This document shows, piece by piece, positions 28,501 to 36,397 of a stretch of DNA of 64,000 bases. The notes beneath the pieces are model-generated. The model did not search any database and was not told the origin of the DNA. It saw nothing but the letters and a program-made list of their open reading frames with translations. Numbering within the stretch: the stretch's first letter is position 1; each line of letters starts with the position of its first letter. Source of the DNA: Saprospiraceae bacterium (GTDB taxonomy: Bacteria; Bacteroidota; Bacteroidia; Chitinophagales; Saprospiraceae). Location of the stretch: contig JADJWN010000012.1 in NCBI GenBank assembly GCA_016716335.1, forward strand, positions 79,006 through 143,005, written 5' to 3'. Position numbers and translations under genes: made by a program.

Positions 28501-29810
28501 TATGACTGTATGGGATGAAAAGCTCAATTTCGAATTCTGTCTCGTGAGACTCAATCTTGCAGATAATCAGGGAGCTTGTGGCGGTGGTTCAGGCCATGTC
28601 ACCATCAGCGGTAAGACCACAACCCAGCAGGGCGAAAATCTGGCTAATGCTCAGGTAGTACTTACCAATGCGTTCCCTGAAATGACAAGAACGCAGATGA
28701 CCAGCCAGGACGGTAGTTATGCTTTCACCAACACTCCTGTGAATTATGACTATGAAATCAGGGGTAACAAAAATGACGATTACCTGAATGGAGTAAGCAC
28801 ACTCGACCTGGTACTCATGCAGCGTCACATTCTGGGATTTGAGCAGTTTACAAATGCCTATCAGTCCATTGCAGGGGATGTCAATAAAGACGAAAAGGTG
28901 ACAGCTTCTGATATCGTGGAGCTGAGAAAGCTCATCCTCGGGGTTTACAACACATTGCCCAATAACTCCAGCTGGAGATTTGTCAATGCGCAGCAGATTT
29001 TCAATGATATGCACAATCCATGGCCGGTATTTGAGTCCATCAACATCAATGATCTGTCTTACAATATGATCAATCAGGACTTTGTAGCTAAAAGTCGGGG
29101 ACATCAATAACTCTGCCAGCACAAATGTCCAAAGTGGTGAGCTTGAAGCCAGAAGTGTGGTGAGTCTCATCGCTGAAAACCAGAGTGTGACAGCCGGTCA
29201 TGAATATCTGGTGAGCTTCCAGCCTGAGCAGAAGCAGAATGTATTCGGTTTCCAGTTTACTCTGGATCTGAAAAATGCAGAATTGGTAGATATTTTTGCA
29301 GGAAATCAGAGACTGACCAATGCAAATATTGCCAGACACGAAAATAACCGTTATACCGTAAGCTGGAATGATGCGACACCCATCAAAGCGTCTGAGGCCA
29401 TCGCCATCCGTGTTGCATCCAAGACCTCCGGTATGTTATCTGACCTGTTTGAAGTGAATTCAGCTATTACAAAAGCAGAAATATACACCGGAGAAACTCC
29501 GACAGCAGGCAAACTCTCCCTAAGGTTTGCCGGAACCAACAGCTCGGATCAGTTCACTCTGTATCAGAATGAGCCTAACCCATTCAAGGACCAGACTGTA
29601 ATCGCTTTTGAATTGCCTGAAGCGGGTGATGCCACACTGAGCATTCATGATGTAAACGGAAGAGAGATTTACAGACTTACAGGTAAATATGCCAAGGGCT
29701 ACAATGAAGTACGCCTGAGCAGAAACGAAGTGAAAATGAGTGGTGTAATGATCTATAAGCTGGAAAGCGGATCTTATACTGCCACTAAAAAGATGATCGG
29801 CCTCGAGTAA
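25503..29810 (+). pseudogene. Giant T9SS-exported HYR/dockerin/cohesin-like protein, two frameshifts
   Basis: Three frames give one secreted protein of about 1,435 residues. The N-terminal signal is followed by Cys-rich, HYR-like Ig domains (motifs LPPVVTC, APTITAKDITV, TPPVAIAKQ, LPPKIVCPPDVTIACN). The first frame stops at 27662; one extra base near 27615-27620 joins it to DTFYFEGDACLKILNRWTVIDW. The second stops at 29110; losing one A near 29090 (or gaining two bases) joins it to KVGDINNSASTN. The C-terminal part has a dockerin-type Ca-binding pair (GVSTLDLVLMQRHILG and GDVNKDEKVTASDIVELRK), a cohesin-like beta domain, and a T9SS type A sorting domain (LYQNEPNPFKDQTVIAFELP to the end). The role is surface or extracellular, probably adhesion. 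A good terminator follows. Confidence 0.83.
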
Positions 29811-29837
29811 TAACAATTTGCTTAAATTAATTCCCTC

Positions 29838-29868
29838 GGGATGGCGCTGCAAGGTGCCATCCCTTTTT
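29838..29868 (+). terminator. Intrinsic terminator of the T9SS protein gene
   Basis: GGGATGGC (29838-29845) pairs exactly with GCCATCCC (29856-29863), then TTTTT. It marks the end of host-like sequence before the AT-rich island. Confidence 0.9.
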
Positions 29869-29908
29869 GAGTTTGGATGTCCTGACATTCAGGTAAAAGA
29901 ATTTATAC

Positions 29909-29944
29909 TTTGCAACCGAAACAAAAATTAGTTAATGTTGCAAA
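29909..29944. promoter_or_regulatory. Inverted repeat upstream of dndC
   Basis: TTTGCAAC (29909-29916) and GTTGCAAA (29937-29944) form an exact 8-bp inverted repeat with a 20-base spacer, 72 bases ahead of the dndC start. An operator of the island is possible. Confidence 0.4.
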
Positions 29945-30016
29945 TTATAATTTAAAACTTTTTTTCTTTGTTTATCGATTTTTGAGAGTTTCATTGCACA
30001 CTTAAGAAACAACATT

Positions 30017-31345
30017 ATGGCATTAAATATCCAACATTTAGAAAACGAAATTATTGACCAGTATCTATATGATGAAAACCCAACTAGACCTTGGATTATT
30101 GGGTTTAGTGGTGGAAAGGATTCCACAATGCTTTTACAATTAGTTTGGAATGCACTTAATAAAATTGATCCAATTTTGCAAACCAGGAAAATATATATTG
30201 TTTGTAACGACACTTTGGTTGAAAATCCTAGGATTGTTAAATTTATCAGCAAAACTCTTATAAAAATACAAAAAGCGGCAGTTGATTACAATTTCCCAAT
30301 AATTGTCGAACAAACTGCACCAAAACTAGAAGATAGTTTTTGGGTGCGCCTTATTGGTCTTGGCTATCCAGCACCGAATAAATTTTATCGCTGGTGCACT
30401 GAAAGACTGAAAATCAATCCGACAACAAGATTGATAACAGAAAAAATCAGTGAGAACGGAGAAGCAATCATTCTTCTTGGAACAAGAAGTGACGAAAGTG
30501 CAAATCGTGCAGCATCCATCAAACGACATGAAGTAAAAGGGCAGCGTTTGAGAAAACACCCATTGCCAAACGCTTACGTTTATACACCCATTAAAGATGT
30601 TACCACAAATGAATTGTGGCAATATTTGAATCAAGTGCCACCACCCTGGGGCGGAACGCATAAAGAGTTAGTTACGCTTTATCGCAATGCGAATAGTGGC
30701 GATTGTCCTTTGGTGATTGACGACACAACACCGAGTTGCGGAAACAGTCGATTTGGCTGTTGGGTTTGCACCGTTGTAAATAAAGACAAATCAATGGAAG
30801 GACTCATTGACAACGGTGAAGAATGGATGCAGCCATTGGCAGACATTAGAAACTTTTTGATTGAAACAAGAGATAATCCTGAAATATATAGAGAACAAAG
30901 AAGAAGAAATGGCGAGATTAAAGAGGGCACATGGGGACCTTACAAATTTGAAACTCGTGTTGAAATTCTGAAACGCATCTTAAAGGCTCAAAAAATAATT
31001 CAAGAAACCGAAGGAATAGAATTAATAACACACCAAGAAATGGTGCTTATTCAATACCATTGGTTCAGAGATTGTTTTTTCAAAATCAAGGTATCAGATA
31101 TTTATAACAGTATATTCAAAACACAAATTGATATGAGCAAACAAGAAGAAAAATTTAAACAGGAATCGGAGTTGCTGAAAGAATCATGTAAGCAAGAACC
31201 CAAAGATGTTGAGTTGATTCAAGACCTTTTGGCTTTGCAAAAAACCAAAACGCTTATGATACGTAAAAGAGGTTTGCAATCAGACATTGACAACCGCTTG
31301 AATCAGTTTATTGAAGAATTAAAGAATCCCGTTTATATGAATTAA
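30017..31345 (+). CDS. dndC: DndC-like DNA sulfur-modification protein
   Basis: A protein of 442 residues with an ATP-pyrophosphatase/PAPS-reductase fold. The P-loop SGGKDST is at 31-37, the DndC motif RWCTERLKINP at 125-135 and GTRSDES near 155. Cysteines C230, C241, C248 and C251 lie in GDCPLV...PSCGNSRFGCWVCTVVNKDKSM and are candidate Fe-S ligands, as in DndC. DndC activates the DNA backbone and inserts sulfur taken from DndA. A plain PAPS reductase would lack the CTERLK and SCGNSRFGCW segments. The gene leads an AT-rich defence island. DndB, DndD and DndE are absent nearby; the desulfurase partner is encoded at the other end. Length is a little below typical DndC. Confidence 0.9.
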   Translation: MALNIQHLENEIIDQYLYDENPTRPWIIGFSGGKDSTMLLQLVWNALNKIDPILQTRKIYIVCNDTLVENPRIVKFISKTLIKIQKAAVDYNFPIIVEQTAPKLEDSFWVRLIGLGYPAPNKFYRWCTERLKINPTTRLITEKISENGEAIILLGTRSDESANRAASIKRHEVKGQRLRKHPLPNAYVYTPIKDVTTNELWQYLNQVPPPWGGTHKELVTLYRNANSGDCPLVIDDTTPSCGNSRFGCWVCTVVNKDKSMEGLIDNGEEWMQPLADIRNFLIETRDNPEIYREQRRRNGEIKEGTWGPYKFETRVEILKRILKAQKIIQETEGIELITHQEMVLIQYHWFRDCFFKIKVSDIYNSIFKTQIDMSKQEEKFKQESELLKESCKQEPKDVELIQDLLALQKTKTLMIRKRGLQSDIDNRLNQFIEELKNPVYMN

Positions 31346-31347
31346 TT

Positions 31348-31431
31348 GGGCGTTCCCCTGCGGGTCGGGCTTTACGCTACAATCTTTTTGCCCTGTAGGA
31401 CAAAAAGGATTTCCGCTTCAATCCCTAACGC
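31348..31431. repeat. Long imperfect hairpin element in the dndC-HNH gap
   Basis: The ends GCGTT (31350-31354) and AACGC (31427-31431) are complementary. The core AATC-TTTTTG (31381-31390) pairs with CAAAAAGGATT (31401-31411) with one bulge, around CCCTGTAGGA. The 5' part holds a smaller CCC-CTG-CGGG hairpin. I recall similar GGGCGTTCCCC...CCCTAACGC sequences between accessory genes in Bacteroidota; that is from memory and unverified. The AACGC/GCGTT ends recall integron attC sites but point the wrong way, so no attC call is made. It fills almost the whole gap between the two genes. Confidence 0.6.
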
Positions 31432-31451
31432 AAAATACAAATCAAAATAGT

Positions 31452-32420
31452 GTGAAAGAACGTTTACAGAAATACCTAAAAGCATTCAAAAAGCTACGAA
31501 TAGACAGGGCTCATGGTCTTGCTCCACACAAACCAGTTTTGCTGATTTCTGTATTACAAACTTTCCAAAACGGAATTAACAACAACCAACGAATCTACAT
31601 CACTCCTGAGTTAGTAGCACTCTTCAAATCAAATTGGAATTTACTTGTTACAACAAATCACGATTGCCGTTTCGCTTTACCCTTCTATCATTTAACAAGC
31701 GATAAATTTTGGAAACTTATTCCAAATCCAGGCTTTGAAAATATTCTTCTACTATCAGCATCCATGCGAAGTTTTTCCAACCTAAACGCTGCTGTTAATT
31801 GTGCAATAATCGATGAAGAACTACATGAATTGCTTATTGATAAAAAGAGTAATGAACTTTTGACGCAGTTTTTATTGGATGAATATTTTCCAAACAGTAA
31901 AAGCAATTTCAATAATTCAACCAGAGGACAACAAATTTTATTTGATGACATAGAAAATAAAATCCTTAAAGAACCATCTGAGGAATATCGTCAAGAAATT
32001 AAGAAACTGCTTGAACAGAAAAACGAAGAAGAAATTTTCCTTCGTGGAAGCCTATTCAAAAGAGAAATTCCTAAAATCTATAACAACACTTGTTGCATTT
32101 CAGGGATGAAAATTGATGCAACCATCAATGTGTCCATGATTGATGCCTGCCATATTGTGCCTTTCAGTGTTAGCTATGATGATACTGTTACAAATGGCAT
32201 TGCCTTGTGCCCAAACCTACACAGAGCCTTTGACAGAGGGTTGATTACAATTGATGAAGATTACAAAGTGGTTGTTTCAAAGTCTTTTAGAGAAGATGAA
32301 ACGAGTTACAGTATAAGGGCTTTTGAGGGTAAAGAGTTACAGTTGCCTAAAGTGATAAGTTATTATCCATTGAAGAATAATTTTGAATGGCATAAAATAA
32401 ACATCTTTAAAGCTCAATGA
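31452..32420 (+). CDS. HNH endonuclease with possible sulfur-binding N-terminal domain
   Basis: A protein of 322 residues; GTG 31452 is the only start giving the conserved N-terminus. The C-terminal part is an HNH_2-type nuclease: CCISGMKI, H234 in DACHIVPF, N249 in NGIALCPNLH, H257 in LHRAFDRG. The N-terminal 140 residues contain HKPVLLISVLQ (26-36), R73 and PFYHLTSDKFWKL (77-89), as in COG3440 putative restriction enzymes. I believe this domain is related to the ScoMcrA DNA sulfur-binding domain, but cannot show it here. If so, the enzyme would read phosphorothioate marks, and its neighbour dndC would make them. It overlaps the next gene by 4 bases (ATGA, 32417-32420). Confidence 0.8.
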   Translation: MKERLQKYLKAFKKLRIDRAHGLAPHKPVLLISVLQTFQNGINNNQRIYITPELVALFKSNWNLLVTTNHDCRFALPFYHLTSDKFWKLIPNPGFENILLLSASMRSFSNLNAAVNCAIIDEELHELLIDKKSNELLTQFLLDEYFPNSKSNFNNSTRGQQILFDDIENKILKEPSEEYRQEIKKLLEQKNEEEIFLRGSLFKREIPKIYNNTCCISGMKIDATINVSMIDACHIVPFSVSYDDTVTNGIALCPNLHRAFDRGLITIDEDYKVVVSKSFREDETSYSIRAFEGKELQLPKVISYYPLKNNFEWHKINIFKAQ

Positions 32421-33214
32421 ATTTAATATATCAGCAATTAGACTCAGAAAAAAGGAGTTATCAAGGATTTATCCTTGATGAACAAGAGTGTCGTGAACAT
32501 CTTCAAGGAGGAGTGAAAGATAACATACTTGATAGCGAAGAAAGAAAAGGTATGCTTGAACAATTGAGAGCCTTAAATGAAGAAACAGGCTTTTCAAGTG
32601 ATCGACTTTTGGCAGACATTCAAGCCTTTGAAAATGAAAATGTACAAGTTCAAAATTTTAGAGTAGGTGAAGCTTATGCCGAAGTAATTTTAGAGCAAGC
32701 TTTTTCATGCCGTTTCTACTGGAATGAGTTGCGAGATGCCCGTAATCCGAGAGGAAATAAAACAGGAGCCGATTTGGTAGGGTTTATTGAGAATGACGGA
32801 CAAGTGCTTTTTCTGTTTGGAGAAGTGAAGGTATCTTCTGAGCTTAATTCTCCACCAGCAGTTATGACAGGAGCAAAAGGCATTGAAAGCCAACTAAGAG
32901 ACCTGTACATAAGTCCAATTAAAAGGCAGATTCTCATTTCTTACTTGAAAAGTAAGACAACCCATTTACCTAATGAACATCCATTTAAAGTAGATTTTAA
33001 TTTAGGACTAAGGTCATATTACTCCAATCCTGATGATTATCAGCTTATCGGTGTTCTTATTCGTGATGTTGAACACGATGAAAGAGACTTATCTCTGAGT
33101 TATGGTAAGTTGAGAAAACGTATTTTGGAACCAATAGGGCTTAAATTATTGGCTTTATATCTTCCCATTCAACAGAAAGATTGGTTGAATATAATAAATG
33201 AGGTAACCGAATGA
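32417..33214 (+). CDS. PD-(D/E)xK nuclease, HamA-like
   Basis: A protein of 265 residues. The core AYAEVILEQAFSC, D119 in KTGADLVGF and E136-x-K138 in FLFGEVKVSSE form a PD-(D/E)xK nuclease pattern (E89/E93, D119, E136, K138). The size, the nuclease fold and a directly following large SF2 helicase match HamA (DUF1837) of the Hachiman anti-phage system, also called AbpA. I could not confirm DUF1837, so this is a structural analogy. It overlaps both neighbours by 4 bases (ATGA), which means tight translational coupling with the HNH gene and the helicase. Confidence 0.65.
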   Translation: MNLIYQQLDSEKRSYQGFILDEQECREHLQGGVKDNILDSEERKGMLEQLRALNEETGFSSDRLLADIQAFENENVQVQNFRVGEAYAEVILEQAFSCRFYWNELRDARNPRGNKTGADLVGFIENDGQVLFLFGEVKVSSELNSPPAVMTGAKGIESQLRDLYISPIKRQILISYLKSKTTHLPNEHPFKVDFNLGLRSYYSNPDDYQLIGVLIRDVEHDERDLSLSYGKLRKRILEPIGLKLLALYLPIQQKDWLNIINEVTE

Positions 33215-36200
33215 GCATACAAACTAAATATCAAATCTTAGAACAAGCATATCCTGATATGCTTGCAGGAATTGGTGTGCTCATACAAAAGGGGAAATTA
33301 TCTAAGCGGTTTTCGAGTCTTCAACTCGAGGAAGATGAAGTCCAAGAGCTCATCAAAGCCAAAGAATTATGCGAATTACGCATCATTGAACTTTGGGAAT
33401 TACGAAATACTGAGCAGACATCAAACGAATTCAAAGCCTTGTGCTCTACCTATTTTGATATTGCCAGTCAGTTACCTGCAATTGTTGAAAGTGAGTATTT
33501 CGTGTATGAGACTTTTAAGCTGATTGCATTCGGATATTTAGGAGAGCATTGGCATTTTGTAAAGCAATACCTAAAAGGGCTTAAAGAACAGATACGAAGC
33601 ATCGAGCTTGTTGATAATTGGAACAATAGAATCTTGACCGTTTCTTTTAAGGCCATTGTGCAATTGGTGAAAAAAGAAAATTGGCGAGATGTTAGCGAGG
33701 CTGTAGGTCTTATTAATCAATTAAGAATCGAACAACAACAGTTTGAGACCAACTTTCTTAATCAGGTAAATGAGGAAAGTCGCCCTTATGGAGCGGCTGA
33801 ATTGGTTTCTTTGTATCATTTTGCCAAGAGCATCGATATTTTAGGACAATACTTATTGGAAGGCAGGCCTTTAGAGCCGGAAGATCAGTTGCGCTATCAT
33901 TTACAGATTTCAGGTGAGTATGCCCAGAAGTCAGGTAATATAAGTTTGAGCTTGACGTATCAATTCTTTGAAGCATTTGCAGTGAAAATGGTCAGAAACA
34001 CCATCTGGCACAACACAAGAGCAATCAACAACTGGGTTACAAATTTCAATCGATATGTTTGTCATCAGGAAAAAGGGCATTTTGAGTTACTTTATCCACA
34101 AAAGGAATCTTTAGGGCAACTACTAAATCCTGCACATAGGGCTATTGTTGTAAATCTACCGACTTCCAGTGGCAAAACACTCATTGCAGAGTATCGGATT
34201 TTACAAGCCTTGAATCAATTCAGAAATCAGGGTGGTTGGGTTGCTTATGTGGTTCCAACAAAGGCATTGGTAAACCAGATTTATAACCAACTAAAAAGAG
34301 ATTTGGGAAATATCGGATTAAAAGTGGAAAAAGCAAGTGGAGCCATTGAATTGGATGGATTTGAACAGCACTTGATAGAAGAAAACGGCAATCAAACCAG
34401 TTTTGATGTACTTGTAACCACCTATGAGAAAATGAACTTGCTTGTTCGTCAAGGTCTTGGTACTACGGAAGAAAGGTCATTGGTTTTAACAGTTGTTGAC
34501 GAAGCACACAACATTGAAGAGAAACAAAGAGGTTTAAGCCTTGAATTTCTTCTGTCAACAATCAAAAACGATTGTCAGGATGCGAATTTCTTATTAATGA
34601 CACCAGATATTTCCAATTCTGGTGAAATTGTAAATTGGTTGGCACCGGACAGAGGGCAGGTTATCAATTTAGAATTGGATTGGTGGCAACCAAATGAACG
34701 GGTTGTTGGAGCTATTGAAATAGAAGGTCAAAGAAGAGAGTATGACTATGTTTTAAGAACCCTGCATACAGATAAAGGAACGTATGAAATTGGAGATACC
34801 ATACCGTTAGTCCATCTGGTGAATGCTGATGAAACAGCATCGCAAGCTAGAGTATCCAAAGTAAAAGTCGCAAAAACTGTAGCTGCCAATATTTTAAATC
34901 TAGCGTCACCAATAATTGTTTTGGCATCTGACCCGAATGAAACATATAGCATTGCTGAAACGCTTTTTGAGAAATCAGAAGATAATTTTGGCCATGATGA
35001 TGATGTAGATTTATTAATCAAGTTGGTACAAAGTGAGTTGGGAAATGATTTTCCCTTAGCAAAATTTTTAAGCAGAAGAATCGGAGTTCATAGCTCTGCA
35101 CTGCCGGATGAAATTCGCTATTTAGTTGAAGATTTGATGTCCAATGAAAAATTGCAAGCTTTAGTGGCAACAACTACAATAGCCCAGGGCATTAATTTTC
35201 CTGTTTCAGCGGTGATAATGGGCTCATATAATTATAAAAGTAAAGCAGGTTCTGATGCTATGCCAGTTCGTGATTTCTGGAATTTGGCAGGAAGAGTTGG
35301 TCGTGCTGGTCAGGAAAGTATGGGTTGGGTTGGAATCGCTGTAAGAGATGCAGATGACTTTTCCAGGGTCACACAATATGTAAAAAAAGCTTCAGATGAA
35401 CTTCTTTCACAACTTGTTGATGTGATTACTAATGCTATGGAAAATCCCGATGTTGATTTCGGAAGATGGCTTTATCATGATGATAGATGGTCAGCACTAC
35501 TTCAGTATGTATCGCATTTGAGAAGGCAATCAAATGCATTGGATTCATTCTTAGCTCAACTTGAACAGAAACTTCAAGGAACTTTTGGTTATCGTCAATT
35601 ACCACCCGAGAAGAAAGCATTTTTGAGAAATCAAATCAGAAGATATGCTGAAAATATTTCTGTAACAGATGCTGAAAGATCCGACAAAACAGGTTTCTCA
35701 ACTGTTTCGGTTAATCAAATGATGTCTAGACTTAGAGGCGCAGGTCTTGTCAATAACGATTGGAGTAAAAATCAGTTGTTTTCTGAACAGAATCAAAGCA
35801 TGCAAAAACTTGTAGGCATAATGCTAAACACCTATGAAATTCGAAAATCAATTGAAACCCTAAGTACTAATGAAAGACCATTAGATAAGTCAAGTATTGC
35901 TAGATTGATAATTGATTGGGTTAATGGACAATCGGTATCTCATATTGCCAGTCGTTTTTATCCTGATGAAGAATTGAATAATGCGATTCAGAAAACAACA
36001 CAAGCCTTATATAAAGTTGTAGCTCATTCAGCTACATGGGGGTTAGCGGCTTTACAAAGTATGCCAACAAGCGGGCTTGATTGGGATAGTCTGTCCGAAA
36101 TTGATAAAAAGCGTATGGCAAATCTACCCGCTTATTTGCACTATGGAGTGAATACAGATGAGGGTGTCTTAATGAGGAAGAATAATATTCCAAGAAGCAT

Positions 36201-36387
36201 TGCAAATCGTTTAGGCCAGTTGTACAATGTAGCAGTGAATGGAGAGATTTTCTCTCAGCCAACCGATTCAGTTAATAATTGGCTAAGGGATCAAGGACGA
36301 GAAACTTGGGAAAGCGTATGCCCTGCCGGTTCAAGATTAAGTGGGGAGGAATACAAGAGAGTGTGGGAGAAATTAAACGGATTTTAA
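33211..36387 (+). CDS. Ski2-like SF2 helicase, HamB-like
   Basis: A protein of 1,058 residues. A helical N-terminal region (about 1-300) precedes the helicase core: Walker A PTSSGKT (317-323), VPTKALVNQIYNQL, DEAH (430-433), the second RecA-like domain with GVHSSALPDEIRYLVEDL and ATTTIAQGINFP, and motif VI LAGRVGRAGQ (692-701). The C-terminal 350 residues are helical. The layout is Ski2/Hel308-like, as in HamB of Hachiman, where the helicase senses DNA and releases the HamA nuclease. Start and stop overlap or abut its neighbours, so it is one operon with the nuclease genes. All core motifs are intact. Confidence 0.85.
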   Translation: MSIQTKYQILEQAYPDMLAGIGVLIQKGKLSKRFSSLQLEEDEVQELIKAKELCELRIIELWELRNTEQTSNEFKALCSTYFDIASQLPAIVESEYFVYETFKLIAFGYLGEHWHFVKQYLKGLKEQIRSIELVDNWNNRILTVSFKAIVQLVKKENWRDVSEAVGLINQLRIEQQQFETNFLNQVNEESRPYGAAELVSLYHFAKSIDILGQYLLEGRPLEPEDQLRYHLQISGEYAQKSGNISLSLTYQFFEAFAVKMVRNTIWHNTRAINNWVTNFNRYVCHQEKGHFELLYPQKESLGQLLNPAHRAIVVNLPTSSGKTLIAEYRILQALNQFRNQGGWVAYVVPTKALVNQIYNQLKRDLGNIGLKVEKASGAIELDGFEQHLIEENGNQTSFDVLVTTYEKMNLLVRQGLGTTEERSLVLTVVDEAHNIEEKQRGLSLEFLLSTIKNDCQDANFLLMTPDISNSGEIVNWLAPDRGQVINLELDWWQPNERVVGAIEIEGQRREYDYVLRTLHTDKGTYEIGDTIPLVHLVNADETASQARVSKVKVAKTVAANILNLASPIIVLASDPNETYSIAETLFEKSEDNFGHDDDVDLLIKLVQSELGNDFPLAKFLSRRIGVHSSALPDEIRYLVEDLMSNEKLQALVATTTIAQGINFPVSAVIMGSYNYKSKAGSDAMPVRDFWNLAGRVGRAGQESMGWVGIAVRDADDFSRVTQYVKKASDELLSQLVDVITNAMENPDVDFGRWLYHDDRWSALLQYVSHLRRQSNALDSFLAQLEQKLQGTFGYRQLPPEKKAFLRNQIRRYAENISVTDAERSDKTGFSTVSVNQMMSRLRGAGLVNNDWSKNQLFSEQNQSMQKLVGIMLNTYEIRKSIETLSTNERPLDKSSIARLIIDWVNGQSVSHIASRFYPDEELNNAIQKTTQALYKVVAHSATWGLAALQSMPTSGLDWDSLSEIDKKRMANLPAYLHYGVNTDEGVLMRKNNIPRSIANRLGQLYNVAVNGEIFSQPTDSVNNWLRDQGRETWESVCPAGSRLSGEEYKRVWEKLNGF

Positions 36388-36397
36388 TGTTTTAAGA

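Noticed and set aside
30017..31345. Plain PAPS reductase (CysH)
   Set aside because: The CTERLK and SCGNSRFGCW motifs and the length fit DndC, and no sulfate-assimilation genes adjoin.
31348..31431. Integron attC site
   Set aside because: The ends are GCGTT...AACGC, the reverse of the attC RYYYAAC...GTTRRRY layout, and no integrase is in the window.
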